DNA from: Microvirga massiliensis
GTDB lineage: Bacteria; Pseudomonadota; Alphaproteobacteria; Rhizobiales; Beijerinckiaceae
Length of the DNA: 44,095 bases
Assembly (NCBI RefSeq): GCF_001006805.1
Contig: NZ_LN811353.1
Coordinates: 638,588-682,682, forward strand
Direction: 5' to 3'
Within the stretch, counting starts at the first letter, position 1. Every line of letters starts with the position of its first letter. The notes below the pieces were generated by a model that saw nothing but the letters and a program-made list of their open reading frames with translations, had not been told where the DNA came from and ran no database searches. This document shows, piece by piece, positions 1 to 8,006 of this stretch. Both the position numbers and the translations under genes were made by a program.

Positions 1-615
1 CGCGTGATAGTAGTACTGGCCCGTTGCCTCGTCCCATTCCCAGGCACTGCCGCCGAAGCGACTCAGCCAGTTGTTCGGCGGGCCACCGTCCGGCCCGGGA
101 TCGCGCCAGATATACCAGTCGCGTTTCGCACTATCGCGAGACGAGCGGCTCTCCTGAAACCAGGGATGTCGATCGGACGTGTGGTTCGGCACGAAATCGA
201 GGATGAGTCTGATGCCGCGAGCGTGCAGGCGCTCTGTCAGCTTGTCGAGATCATCGACTGTTCCGAAGAGTGGGTCGACATCGGTGAAATCGGCAATGTC
301 ATAGCCGAAGTCCTCCATTGGCGAACGGTAGACTGGCGAAAGCCAGACAGCGGAAACTTCGAGCCAGGAGAGGTGATCGAGCCGCGACAGGATACCCGGA
401 AGATCTCCCTTTCCGTTGCCATCGGTGTCCTGGAACGACAGAGGATAGATCTGATAGGTGACGCCCCAGCGCCACCACGGCAGCGCGCCGTGCTCGCTTG
501 CCGGAAAGATCCGGCTCTCGGACCAATCTGCTTCGGTTGCAGCCTGACTTTTCTGCGCGGTTGCGGATGGCCCGAAAGATGAGCGGGATGAATGTCGAGA
601 GTTCGGTTGCTGCAT
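1..615 (-). CDS. GH13 alpha-glucosidase/alpha-amylase family, N-terminal part (cut by window edge)
   Basis: Reading the minus strand from ATG at 615 gives 205 codons, open to the left edge. After a low-complexity N-terminus of about 50 residues comes WWRWGVTYQIYPLSFQDTDG, the typical start of an oligo-1,6-glucosidase/alpha-glucosidase catalytic barrel. It is followed by GDLPGI, LDHLSWLEVSAVWLSPVY, SPMEDFGYDIADF, and the conserved region I motif LDFVPNHTSD. These are GH13 hallmarks. Family members hydrolyse or transfer alpha-glucosidic bonds of maltose- or isomaltose-like sugars, usually in the cytoplasm. The catalytic Asp/Glu/Asp residues lie beyond the window edge, so activity and exact subfamily (alpha-glucosidase against trehalose synthase) cannot be judged. 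The start is uncertain: no strong ribosome site is seen, and the frame stays open somewhat upstream. It diverges from the DUF3182 gene. Confidence 0.87.
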   Translation of the reverse strand, partial: MQQPNSRHSSRSSFGPSATAQKSQAATEADWSESRIFPASEHGALPWWRWGVTYQIYPLSFQDTDGNGKGDLPGILSRLDHLSWLEVSAVWLSPVYRSPMEDFGYDIADFTDVDPLFGTVDDLDKLTERLHARGIRLILDFVPNHTSDRHPWFQESRSSRDSAKRDWYIWRDPGPDGGPPNNWLSRFGGSAWEWDEATGQYYYHA

Positions 616-841
616 CGCGAGTGGCTTGGCCGGGTGCTGCCGAAGACGGGGTATGCCAACAGTTGAAATCGCAAAAAGTTCGAAAACGAGTGCGAACAAT
701 CAGCTCACTGTACGAAACTTTAACATGAGTTATTCTTGCGAACTGTCATCCATGTTCCCGGTTGCGCAGCAAAGCATTGAAGTGAGTGGAAACAACTGGC
801 CGATCCCTGTGTGCTCGCGTGATACGCTCAACCATAAGAGA

Positions 842-874
842 AGCCCCACCGACACGAGGGATGTCGGCGGGGCT
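842..874. repeat. Strong stem-loop (13-bp arms, one mismatch)
   Basis: Arms 842-854 and 862-874 pair as AGCCCC-A-CCGACA with TGTCGG-C-GGGGCT around a 7-nt loop; the only mismatch is one A/C. No T-run follows on either strand, so it is not a classical intrinsic terminator. It lies more than 200 bp upstream of the plus-strand gene and could be a leader or attenuator element or the end of an unseen small transcript. Confidence 0.5.
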
Positions 875-975
875 CAGTCCGAGGAGGGACGTGCGGAGCT
901 GCACTTTTGGAATCCTACCTCCTGGAATGAGGACGATCACTGACACAGGTGAAACTGGGCTGGAAATTTGCAGAT

Positions 976-1013
976 CCAGGGACGAGCCGGGCGAGAGCGA
1001 GCCCGGAACCTGG
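976..1013. repeat. Imperfect stem-loop in the leader of the DUF3182 gene
   Basis: Inner arms CCGGGC (987-992) and GCCCGG (1001-1006) are nested inside CCAGG (976-980) and CCTGG (1009-1013). If the promoter lies upstream, this stem would be in the 5' leader about 75 nt before the TTG start at 1089. Function is unknown. Confidence 0.35.
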
Positions 1014-1088
1014 ACGACCACTCCCGACGTTGATTCTCGAACGTGCAATTGCTGGCCGAATGCAGAGCGGCACGAGGAGCGGGGTTGA

Positions 1089-2246
1089 TTGGCTGGTCTC
1101 TCTACGAGCGGTGCTGGAACTCCTGCCCCTCTTGGGCGGCAGGGATATGTCGTCCTTTATGCACCCGATGCTCGCAGCTTCTCCCACACCCATGAAAGGG
1201 CCACGCGCACCGAGATCGCGAGGCGCCTCGCGGCGCTCAAGCGGTTCGACTTTACGGGCGATTACGATCCGTCGAGGTGTTACGCGGCTCCCGTCTATTT
1301 CGTGCCGAGCGATACGCTGGTCGGCGTTAGGACCGTCGATGAGCTTGGCATCCGGAGCGAGCATGACCTGTTCGGCGGCGTGGTTCCCCATTCTTTCGTT
1401 GCCACGAAGGCAATCACCCATCCGCTCGTCGAACCCGATCCCTGTTCGCCTGCCGGCTGGTCTCACGAGTTCAGTCGCCGCGTGTGCGACGCCGTCCTCT
1501 TCGGCTTTACGGCATTCGCGTCTGAGGATGCGCGCCGAGCCGGATTGCGCGTCATGGAGCGCGGACCGGTGCGCATCAAGCCGGTGCGGGCAACCGGCGG
1601 ACGCGGGCAGGTGGTCGTCTCCACGCCTGCAGAGCTCGACACTGCCCTGGCCCTGATGAATTCCGCCGAGCTCTCCGACCATGGCCTCGTGCTGGAGGAA
1701 AACCTCGGTGAGGTGACGACGCGCAGCGTCGGGCAGGTGCGCGTTGCGGAGCTCGTCGCGACATATCACGGCACACAATCCCTCACGACGGACAATAGCG
1801 GAGAGACCGTATATGGCGGGTCCGAGGTCGTGATCGTGAGAGGTGGTTTCGACGCGCTGCTTGAGCTCGATCTTCCCGAGGAGGCGCGGATCGCGGTGGC
1901 TCAGGCGCGTGCCTACGATGCCGCGGCGACGGAGTGCTTCACCGGCATGTTCGCATCGCGCCGGAACTATGATGTCGCGCAAGGATGGGATGCCGCGGGA
2001 CGCTGGCGGTCCGGCGTTCTCGAGCAATCCTGGCGCATGGGCGGCGTGAGCGGCGCCGAGGTTGCCGCCCTGGAAGCCTTCCGTACCCAGCCCGCGCTCC
2101 GGGCCATGCGCGCCCGTTGTGTCGAGATCTACGGAGAGAGCGATCCGCCGCCCCCGCAGGCGGTGTTATACTTCCGCGGTATGGACGAGCGGATCGGACT
2201 GCTCACCAAATACACGTTGGTAGAGGCCTATGACGACGCGCGATGA
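1089..2246 (+). CDS. DUF3182 family protein, possibly ATP-grasp-like
   Basis: The 385-residue protein matches my memory of the DUF3182 family, which has no assigned function. The start is TTG at 1089, chosen because GAGGAG lies 9 bases upstream. The central part, [15 protein letters not shown] followed by GLVLEENL about 40 residues later, resembles the lysine/glycine-rich nucleotide-binding loop and hinge strand of ATP-grasp ligases. Near the C-terminus [16 protein letters not shown] and [13 protein letters not shown] look like the substrate-loop and metal-site part of that fold. The ATP-grasp reading is inference. No signal peptide is seen, so it is likely cytoplasmic. Its 3' end overlaps the alpha/beta hydrolase gene by 17 bp, so the two are almost certainly co-transcribed and probably act in the same process. 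Confidence 0.85.
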   Translation: MAGLSTSGAGTPAPLGRQGYVVLYAPDARSFSHTHERATRTEIARRLAALKRFDFTGDYDPSRCYAAPVYFVPSDTLVGVRTVDELGIRSEHDLFGGVVPHSFVATKAITHPLVEPDPCSPAGWSHEFSRRVCDAVLFGFTAFASEDARRAGLRVMERGPVRIKPVRATGGRGQVVVSTPAELDTALALMNSAELSDHGLVLEENLGEVTTRSVGQVRVAELVATYHGTQSLTTDNSGETVYGGSEVVIVRGGFDALLELDLPEEARIAVAQARAYDAAATECFTGMFASRRNYDVAQGWDAAGRWRSGVLEQSWRMGGVSGAEVAALEAFRTQPALRAMRARCVEIYGESDPPPPQAVLYFRGMDERIGLLTKYTLVEAYDDAR

Positions 2247-3039
2247 GTCGGTCGAGATTCGGGTCGGGGAAGATCAGCATATCGCCGGCACTCTGATCGC
2301 CCCCCGGACGATGATCCCCGGCATGCTGTTCGTGCACGGCTGGGGCGGCAGCCAGGAGCAGTATCTCGCACGCGCGCGCGAGATTGCGGCGCTCGGCTGC
2401 ATCTGCCTGACCTTCGATCTGCGCGGCCATGCGGAGACGGACGCGCAACGCGAGACCGTCACGCGGGAGGACAATCTTCGCGATCTCGTTGCGGCCTATG
2501 ATGTGCTGGCCACCCGACCGGGCGTCGATCCATCGGCGATCGCCGTCGTCGGAAGCAGTTACGGCGGCTACCTGGCCGCGATCCTCACCTCGCTGCGGCG
2601 TGTTCGATGGCTCGGGCTGCGAGTGCCTGCGCTCTACAAGGACGACGACTGGGCCCTGCCGAAAATGCGGCTCAAGAAGCCCGAACTCGCGGCATATAGG
2701 CGGCGCGCCGTCAGCCCCAACGAGAACCGGGCGCTCGAAGCCTGCGCGGCCTTCAAGGGGGACGTCCTGATCGTCGAATCCGAGCACGACGACGTGGTCC
2801 CTCATCCGGCGGTCGCCAGCTACATGGCGGCTTTCGAGAACGCGCACTCAGTGACATACCGGGTGATCGAAGGAGCCGATCACGGGCTGTCCGAGAAGGC
2901 GTGGCAGCAGGCCTATACGTCCCTCCTCGTCAACTGGGCGACGGAGATGGTGCTCGGGGCCAGGGAAGGCGGATCTGCTCCGGAAGCCCAGACTCAGGTC
3001 AGGCCCTCTCCGAGCAGGGAACCGCCAAGTCCGGGTTGA
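2230..3039 (+). CDS. Alpha/beta hydrolase (S9/dienelactone-hydrolase-like)
   Basis: This 269-residue protein has the full alpha/beta hydrolase plan. It shows an oxyanion-loop HGWGG at 36-40, a nucleophile elbow GSSYGG at 108-113 with Ser110, an acid region [10 protein letters not shown] around 183-192 (Asp187 or 188) and a catalytic His at 218 in GADHG. The substrate is not evident; such enzymes cleave esters, amides or small peptides in the cytoplasm. The last ~30 residues are Pro/Ser-rich and look unstructured. The gene starts at ATG 2230 inside the end of the DUF3182 gene (17-bp overlap), indicating translational coupling and a linked function. An operon of a ligase-like protein and a hydrolase is suggestive but not proof of a pathway. 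Confidence 0.88.
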   Translation: MTTRDESVEIRVGEDQHIAGTLIAPRTMIPGMLFVHGWGGSQEQYLARAREIAALGCICLTFDLRGHAETDAQRETVTREDNLRDLVAAYDVLATRPGVDPSAIAVVGSSYGGYLAAILTSLRRVRWLGLRVPALYKDDDWALPKMRLKKPELAAYRRRAVSPNENRALEACAAFKGDVLIVESEHDDVVPHPAVASYMAAFENAHSVTYRVIEGADHGLSEKAWQQAYTSLLVNWATEMVLGAREGGSAPEAQTQVRPSPSREPPSPG

Positions 3040-3158
3040 GGCAAAGCTGGCGGAGGTCCGAGGCCTGGCGCAAGGCTGCGCCTCGCTCGCGCTGCGGCGA
3101 ACCTTTCATCCTCTGCCGTGTTCTCGATGAGACATGCTTTGAGGAGCGCTCGCCTCTT

Positions 3159-3417
3159 CGCCATCGCGAACGGAGTGAAGCAATCCAGGAGCGCATCCGT
3201 CGACGGGTAGATTGCTTCGCCTGCGGCTCGCAAGGACGGAGTGGATCCGCGTCAGGCCTGATGATTACAGGCCGCAATGACGCAGTGCGTCCTGCACTAC
3301 TCCATTCCTGGCAATGCTCCACCCGCTCTCATTTCCTCCTCGTCATTGTGAACGAAGTGAAGCAATCCAGACCGCAGCCTCAGGATGAAGCACTCCGCCT
3401 GCGGCTTGCGATGACGG
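3159..3417 (+). repeat. Dispersed intergenic repeat, copy 1
   Basis: The spacer between the hydrolase and Nudix genes holds no gene but contains a composite repeat. A half-unit at 3159-3240 contains GAAGCAATCC, then CGTCGACGGGTAGATTGCTT, then CGCCTGCGGCTCGCAAGGA. The second half at 3325-3417 contains GCTCTCA, nine bases, CGTCATTG, GAACGAAGTGAAGCAATCC, and ends GCCTGCGGCTTGCGATGACG. Inverted GAAGCAATC/GATTGCTTC motifs bound the middle part. Clear relatives lie at 8941-9134 and 31865-32025. Confidence 0.8.
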
Positions 3418-3429
3418 AAGCGCGTTAAA

Positions 3430-4020
3430 CTACTTCACGCATGAATCCTGAATCCCGTCTCGCAGAGCATCGGCGGCATGGAGGCCGATCATCAGCAGGC
3501 CGACATGCGGGGCGTCGATGATCTCCCCGCTCAGGGCCATCCGGATCGCCTCGCTGACGGGCACGCGCACCACGACGACATTCTCGTCGGGCTCCGGGGT
3601 GGCGGGCCCGATGAAGCGCGCGGGCTGCGCAAGGACGAGGTGCACGCGATTCGTATGCGTGGCCGGGTTGGGCGAGAGGCTGGTCACGAGGCGGAAGGCA
3701 TCGGCCGTGTAGCCGGTTTCCTCGGCGAGTTCGCGCGCGGCCGCCGTAATGGGGCTCTCGTCACCGGCATCCATGATGCCGCCCGGCAGTTCGAGCGTGA
3801 ACCCGCCATAGGCATGCCGATATTGCCGGACGAGCAGGATGTGATCCTCCTCGTCCAGCGCCACGACATGTGCCCAATCGGGATATTCGAGGACGTAGTA
3901 GGGCGCGACATCCACGCCGTCGCCAGTGACGCAATCGTCGGCCCGCAGGCTGATCCAGCGGTCGCGGTGGATGTGCCGGGAGGCTCGCACTGTCCAGGGA
4001 CTCAAGGGGTGTTTCGTCAT
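3430..4020 (-). CDS. Nudix hydrolase (ADP-ribose pyrophosphatase type)
   Basis: The 196-residue protein starts at ATG 4020; the frame is open further upstream, but that part is a shadow of the P450 gene. The Nudix box lies at 81-104: E88, seven residues, REL-AEE-TGY (R96, E97, E100, E101, G103). The preceding LELPGG and the LSPNPATHTN segment fit the ADP-sugar pyrophosphatase group, which hydrolyses ADP-ribose or related nucleoside diphosphates using Mg2+. The spacing from G81 to E88 is one residue longer than the standard GX5E. The protein is probably cytoplasmic. It lies 59 bp downstream of the P450 gene on the same strand and may share its transcript. Confidence 0.92.
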   Translation of the reverse strand: MTKHPLSPWTVRASRHIHRDRWISLRADDCVTGDGVDVAPYYVLEYPDWAHVVALDEEDHILLVRQYRHAYGGFTLELPGGIMDAGDESPITAAARELAEETGYTADAFRLVTSLSPNPATHTNRVHLVLAQPARFIGPATPEPDENVVVVRVPVSEAIRMALSGEIIDAPHVGLLMIGLHAADALRDGIQDSCVK

Positions 4021-4079
4021 GTCGCCTGGATAGCAGAATCGGGCCTGGATGCATCCGTCGGGGGCAGAGACCTTGCGCC

Positions 4080-5465
4080 TTATCGCGGCACCAGTCTCGC
4101 CCAGACTCCGCCCTTCGGGCGCAGCGTAATGGATGGCATCGGCGTGACGGGGCGATCCGATTGCCACTCGAGCCGATAATGCTGCGCGACCATGGCGAGG
4201 ATCAGCACGGCTTCCGTCATGGCGAAGCGATTGCCGATGCAGATGCGGGGCCCGCCCCCGAACGGCATATAGGCGAAGCGCGGCAGGCGTTTCGCGAAAT
4301 CGCCGTTCCACCGCTCGGGGCGGAATTCCAGCGGTTCGTCGAACCAGCGCGGATCGCGATGCATGACCCAGGGGCTGATATAGACCGTCGTGCCGCCTGC
4401 GACCGGGTAGCCGCCGATCTCGCAATCCGCGACCGCCTCGCGCCCGAGCGCATAGGCCGGCGGATAAAGACGCATCGACTCGGTGACGACCTGCTCCGTG
4501 AAGCGCAGGCGCGGCAGGTCGTCGAAGGTCGGGGTGCGGCCCTGTAGGATATTTCGGACTTCTTCAGCCAGTCGCGCATCGACGGCGGGATGCAAGGCGA
4601 GCAGATACCAGGTCCAGGACAGGGTGAGGGCCGTGGTCTCGTGCCCGGCGAGGAGCAACGTGACGACCTCGTCTCGGATCTGGTGCGTGCTCATCGGCTG
4701 GCCGAGCTCGTCTCTCGCCGTCATCAGCGTCGAGAGGAGATCCCCGCGATCGTCCGGTGCCTGCTGCCGTTCCTCGATGATCCGGGCGACGAGTTCATTC
4801 ATGAACCGGACGCCGCGACGGTAGCGAAGATTTCCCGGGAGAGGGAGCCAATCGGGGATGCGGAAGGGGCGGCGAAAGCGAAGAGCGATCTGCTCGAGGA
4901 CCTCATCGAACCGGTCGTGGATCGTCTTGATGTCCTGATCGGATTCGGCGCCGAAGAGCGTCTGTGCGGCGATCCGGAAGGTCAGGCCCATGGCCTCGAA
5001 ATGAAGATCGCGACTCTGCCCCGGCTGCCATTCCCGGAGTATGGCGTCCGTGTACTGCGTCATGGTCTCGCTGTAGCGGCTCAGGTGTGGGCCCGTGAAG
5101 GCCGGCGCCGCCAACCGGCGCTGCCGGTGCCAGAATGCGCCTTCGCTCGTCAGGAGCCCCTGGCCGAAAATCGCTTCGACATGCCGCCAGAAGAGGCGGT
5201 GCTTCACGAAGTTCGAGGCCTCCTTGACGAGAACCTTTTCGGCGAGGTCCGGATGGCCGAGGAGGATGGCAGGCCACCCCGCGAGGTGAAAGCTCACGAC
5301 GTCGCCGTATTCCCGCACGCATTGCGTGAAGAAGCCCAGGATGTCGCTCCCGAGCGCGGGCAGGCTGCCGAGAAGCGGAACTCCTTTCGGCCCGGGTGGG
5401 CGAACTTCCGTTGGCTTCGTGTATCCTTCGACAGCCGGTTGGCGGGATGAAATGTCTGGGGCCAT
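4080..5465 (-). CDS. Cytochrome P450
   Basis: This 461-residue protein has all P450 landmarks: I-helix AGHETT at 273-278 (oxygen activation), K-helix ExxR as ESMR at 329-332, PERW at 383-386, and the haem-ligand loop FGGGPRICIG at 402-411 with Cys409. The proline-rich start RPPGPKGVPLLGSLP and the absence of a clear membrane anchor suggest a soluble enzyme. The sequence style is the CYP4/CYP102-haem-domain-like bacterial type that often oxidises fatty acids or hydrophobic molecules. No reductase domain is fused, and no ferredoxin gene is adjacent, so electrons must come from elsewhere. The substrate is unknown. The Nudix gene follows on the same strand. Confidence 0.95.
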   Translation of the reverse strand: MAPDISSRQPAVEGYTKPTEVRPPGPKGVPLLGSLPALGSDILGFFTQCVREYGDVVSFHLAGWPAILLGHPDLAEKVLVKEASNFVKHRLFWRHVEAIFGQGLLTSEGAFWHRQRRLAAPAFTGPHLSRYSETMTQYTDAILREWQPGQSRDLHFEAMGLTFRIAAQTLFGAESDQDIKTIHDRFDEVLEQIALRFRRPFRIPDWLPLPGNLRYRRGVRFMNELVARIIEERQQAPDDRGDLLSTLMTARDELGQPMSTHQIRDEVVTLLLAGHETTALTLSWTWYLLALHPAVDARLAEEVRNILQGRTPTFDDLPRLRFTEQVVTESMRLYPPAYALGREAVADCEIGGYPVAGGTTVYISPWVMHRDPRWFDEPLEFRPERWNGDFAKRLPRFAYMPFGGGPRICIGNRFAMTEAVLILAMVAQHYRLEWQSDRPVTPMPSITLRPKGGVWARLVPR

Positions 5466-5665
5466 CGCTTGCGCCGGATTGCCGGGACGAGAGCATGAGC
5501 CGTCCGCTGGTCAGGTCAACAGCACTTTGGCTGTTCGGCTTGGTGCGGGATTTTACGATATTCGATGACGTCGCGCAGCCGGGTGAAGAGAGAAACACTG
5601 CTCCGCATCACGAAAGTTGCAACATCCGATCAGCTTCACTCCTCCCGAAGAGGAACTCGCTCGTC

Positions 5666-6004
5666 CTATCGCAAAGGACGCTCTCTGACACGACCGATCG
5701 GGATTGCATCATAAAGGCGCAGGGCTGCATCGACGCGGCCGAGCGCGCAATAGGACTGCGCAGTGTAGAAGAGCGAGATGATATGGCCGAACTCGGCGTC
5801 GCTGAGATCGGTTGCCTGTCTGTGCTGCTCGATGAGATCGCCGATGTGGGCTTCCCAAGCCTTGCAGGCTTCCGACAAAGGCGGGCGAGCGGGCCAGGAC
5901 AATGTCTGCGCGGCGCATGGCTCGTGAATGGCAATCGCCATCACTCCGCTCATGCAGGCTCGAGCGCACCGGCGAAGGCAGGTCGGACAGGGTCGGGCCG
6001 TCAT
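5666..6004 (-). CDS. Small hypothetical protein, possibly exported
   Basis: This 112-residue open frame starts at ATG 6004, with GAGG a few bases upstream on the minus strand. The first 35 residues are Cys- and Arg-rich, then hydrophobic, and could be a poor signal sequence ending near CAAQ. The rest reads like a real helical protein: KAWEAHIGDLIEQHR, then FYTAQSYCALGRVDAALRLY, which resembles a TPR-like helical pair, ending RVRERPLR. I do not recognise a named family. There is no convincing alternative gene in this 800-bp stretch. The gene might instead start at the internal Met18 or Met22. Confidence 0.5.
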   Translation of the reverse strand: MTARPCPTCLRRCARACMSGVMAIAIHEPCAAQTLSWPARPPLSEACKAWEAHIGDLIEQHRQATDLSDAEFGHIISLFYTAQSYCALGRVDAALRLYDAIPIGRVRERPLR

Positions 6005-6279
6005 GATAGCCTCGGTCCGCGAGCGAAGCAGTTTACGCGCACTACATTGTCTTTTCCAAAGAAATGCGGTGCTCTCGCGAACACGCGAGTCAGGCGCTTC
6101 GATCAGCGCAAGCTTAGCCTTGAAACCTGCCGCCGAACGATACTCTGCGGGTGGGTCGACGCATTGTAGGGCCCCGGCAACAGGCGTATCATGCCGGGCA
6201 GTGAGCAGCCGTGCGTCCGAGCCGGCGCGTGGAGTCCCCTTCCGGCTGTACGGCGCATGACGACGCCAGGAGGGACATC

Positions 6280-6768
6280 ATGACCATGACTCCGACACTG
6301 CAGCAATATCTGTCTGACCGACAGATTTCCTACGACATCGTCCCACACGAACCGACCATGTCGTCGACACGCACGGCCGAGGCCTGCCACATTTCCGGAG
6401 ATTGCCTGGCCAAGGGCGTCCTCATTCGCAACAAGGGTGGCTACATGCTCGCCGTCCTGCCGGCGTCGCATCATGTCCGCCTCTCGGACCTCCAGGATCT
6501 GCTTGGCCCGGATGTCGAAATCGCCCAGGAGACCGAGCTCGGCAGGTTGTTCCCCGACTGCAATCGCGGCGCCGTTCCGCCTGTCGGTTCCTGCTACGGT
6601 CTCGACATGATCATCGACGAAAGTCTTGCGTCGCAGCCCGAGATTTATTTCGAAGCTGGCGACCACGCGACCCTGGTTCACATGAGCAAGGACCAGTTCG
6701 CGAAGCTGGCCGATCGCGCCCGGTATTGGCGCTTTAGTACCCGTGACGCCGGCGTCTCGGTGCACTGA
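6280..6768 (+). CDS. YbaK/ProX-type aminoacyl-tRNA deacylase domain protein
   Basis: The 162-residue protein starts at ATG 6280, just after a near-perfect Shine-Dalgarno AGGAGGG (6268-6274). It has the YbaK/EbsC/ProX fold pattern: a short N-terminal helix LQQYLSDRQISYDIVPHE, then LAKGVLIRNKGGYMLAVLPA with the lysine expected in the active pocket, and later GAVPPVGSCYGLDMIIDESL, which carries the conserved GxxxP loop. Members hydrolyse mischarged tRNA (for example Ala- or Cys-tRNA-Pro) in trans, and some have diverged functions. A small orphan gene follows 59 bp downstream and could be co-transcribed. Confidence 0.88.
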   Translation: MTMTPTLQQYLSDRQISYDIVPHEPTMSSTRTAEACHISGDCLAKGVLIRNKGGYMLAVLPASHHVRLSDLQDLLGPDVEIAQETELGRLFPDCNRGAVPPVGSCYGLDMIIDESLASQPEIYFEAGDHATLVHMSKDQFAKLADRARYWRFSTRDAGVSVH

Positions 6769-6827
6769 GCGAGCATGGTCGACGAACGGCGAAGTTGCCT
6801 GACCGCCGCGAGGGAGTGGACGAGCCC

Positions 6828-7169
6828 ATGATCCGCGCATCCTGCCACACGGCCGATAATGCGCTCTGCGTGGATTTCGACGCGACGGACTGGTTCCGGG
6901 ACGCGGACCCTCACAGCATTCGTGAAGTCGCGGCGCGGAACTGGTCCTGTCCATGGATCTCCGACGCCCTCGAGACGCGTCCGGGTTACGAGAGGCTCCA
7001 CCGCCTCGTCGATCATGCCCGGTATCGGCTACAGGCGGAGTCGCTCGAGGATCCGCTCTGGTCGACGTTCGAATGCGTGGTGAACGGAGCCGAAGCCATG
7101 GCGTGGCTGGACGAGAATCGACCCGAGATTACGGCCATGCTCCGCGATCGGTTCGGACCGAAATCCTGA
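6828..7169 (+). CDS. Small hypothetical protein
   Basis: This 113-residue frame starts at ATG 6828, with AGGGAG (6811-6816) upstream. The frame extends back to TTG 6795, but that start has no better site. Composition is acidic and helical, with motifs such as FDATDWFRDADPHSIREVA and DHARYRLQAESLEDPLWSTF. No signal peptide, membrane segment or known domain is evident. It lies just downstream of the YbaK gene, is on the same strand, and ends 12 bp before a strong inverted repeat, so the pair probably forms one transcription unit. The function is unknown. Confidence 0.65.
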   Translation: MIRASCHTADNALCVDFDATDWFRDADPHSIREVAARNWSCPWISDALETRPGYERLHRLVDHARYRLQAESLEDPLWSTFECVVNGAEAMAWLDENRPEITAMLRDRFGPKS

Positions 7170-7180
7170 TTGTCCATGAC

Positions 7181-7220
7181 TCGTCAGCGCTCAGGCGATT
7201 CTTCGACTGAGCGCTGACGA
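7181..7220. terminator. Perfect 14-bp inverted repeat, likely transcription terminator
   Basis: Arms TCGTCAGCGCTCAG (7181-7194) and CTGAGCGCTGACGA (7207-7220) pair without mismatch around a 12-nt loop, 12 bp after a stop codon. No T-run follows, which is common for terminators in GC-rich alphaproteobacteria, so stem-loop or Rho-assisted termination is inferred. A binding site for a dimeric regulator is the alternative. Confidence 0.6.
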
Positions 7221-7317
7221 GCGGTCTGCTGCATTGGCACGCGGGGAGTCGTGCTTTCCGCGCGATTGTGCGATTCTCCTTCGGGGCTGCGCATCCTCGA
7301 TGGAACGGAAGGCGGCC

Positions 7318-7608
7318 ATGTACATGACCATCCGGAAGTTTTCCCGCATGCGTTCGGTGTCCGAGGCGGCCCGGCGGGCCGAGTCCGGGATCGGGCAGAT
7401 CCTGAGGCGCTCACCCGGATTCCGGGGTTATTACGTGTTCGATGCAGGCGACGGTGTCGGCGGTTCGGTCACTCTGTTCGAGAGCAAGGAGACCGCGCTT
7501 GCGGCGAACGAGAAGGCGTTGGCGTGGGTCCGGGCGAGCCTGTCCGATCTCCTCGATGGGGAGCCCGAGATCACGACGGGGGAAGTGCTGGTCGTCATCT
7601 CGGGATGA
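7318..7608 (+). CDS. Antibiotic-biosynthesis-monooxygenase-like (dimeric alpha/beta barrel) protein
   Basis: The 96-residue protein starts at ATG 7318 (MYMTIRKF); ATG 7324 is almost as likely. Upstream starts in the same frame lie in non-protein-like sequence. The pattern is strand (MTIRKF), helix (EAARRAESGIGQILRRSPGF), strands (GYYVFDAGDGVGGSVTLFES), helix with ETALAANEKALAWVRASL, and a final strand (EVLVVISG). This is the ferredoxin-like ABM/NIPSNAP fold seen in small haem-degrading enzymes, quinol monooxygenases and many stand-alone dimers with no known function. No catalytic residues are identified. It ends 28 bp from the convergent DUF1127 gene. Confidence 0.72.
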   Translation: MYMTIRKFSRMRSVSEAARRAESGIGQILRRSPGFRGYYVFDAGDGVGGSVTLFESKETALAANEKALAWVRASLSDLLDGEPEITTGEVLVVISG

Positions 7609-7636
7609 TGTGCCGCTTGCCTCTTTGCTACGGCTG

Positions 7637-7900
7637 TCAGAAAGCGCGATTGCGGCGATCGTCCCCTTGGGACGGCAGCAGCAGAGTATGCCACGACGTC
7701 GTCGGATCGAGATGTTCGACATCGTTCCGCGTCAGGCCGATATCGGCCAGTGCACGGTCGTCCAGCTGATGGAGAACGCGGCGCGTGGCTCGCGCATCGA
7801 GCCAGGCCTCGACGCGCAGCAGAATGCGCAGGAGGCGGCCGCTCTCGGCCGGCGCAGCGGGAACATGGCGAAGATTTGCTATGGTGGTTCCGAAGGCCAT
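7637..7900 (-). CDS. DUF1127 (YjiS-like) small protein
   Basis: This 87-residue protein starts at ATG 7900, with GGAG upstream. The C-terminal half carries the DUF1127 signature, LDDRALADIGLTRNDVE, preceded by an amphipathic arginine-rich helix (RILLRVEAWLDARATRRVLHQL). DUF1127 proteins are short, common in alphaproteobacteria, and in some species affect phosphate, carbon or RNA metabolism; the biochemical role here is unknown. The gene diverges from the GcvA-like LysR gene (107-bp spacer). That arrangement recurs in this order, so the LysR protein may control it. Confidence 0.88.
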   Translation of the reverse strand: MAFGTTIANLRHVPAAPAESGRLLRILLRVEAWLDARATRRVLHQLDDRALADIGLTRNDVEHLDPTTSWHTLLLPSQGDDRRNRAF

Positions 7901-8006
7901 GATGGTCTCCTTCGACGGCATTTCTCTATGCGGAATACTGCTCCTGTCGTAGGATCGGAGCAAACGAGAAGTCCTTCACCTTTGCCCAAGTTGGGCTTGG
8001 CCTCCG

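Larger units (their letters stand above)
616..1088. other. Intergenic region between divergent GH13 and DUF3182 genes
   Basis: This 473-bp stretch holds no convincing gene; the open frames in it have no recognisable protein character. It contains two inverted repeats, at 842-874 and 976-1013, and the ribosome site GAGGAG (1074-1079) of the next gene. It must also hold the promoters of the two divergent genes, though I cannot place a clear -35/-10 pair. Confidence 0.5.

Noticed and set aside
915..2027. Long open frame antisense to the DUF3182 gene
   Set aside because: High GC makes antisense frames long; no ribosome site or protein pattern, and the plus-strand gene fits a known family.
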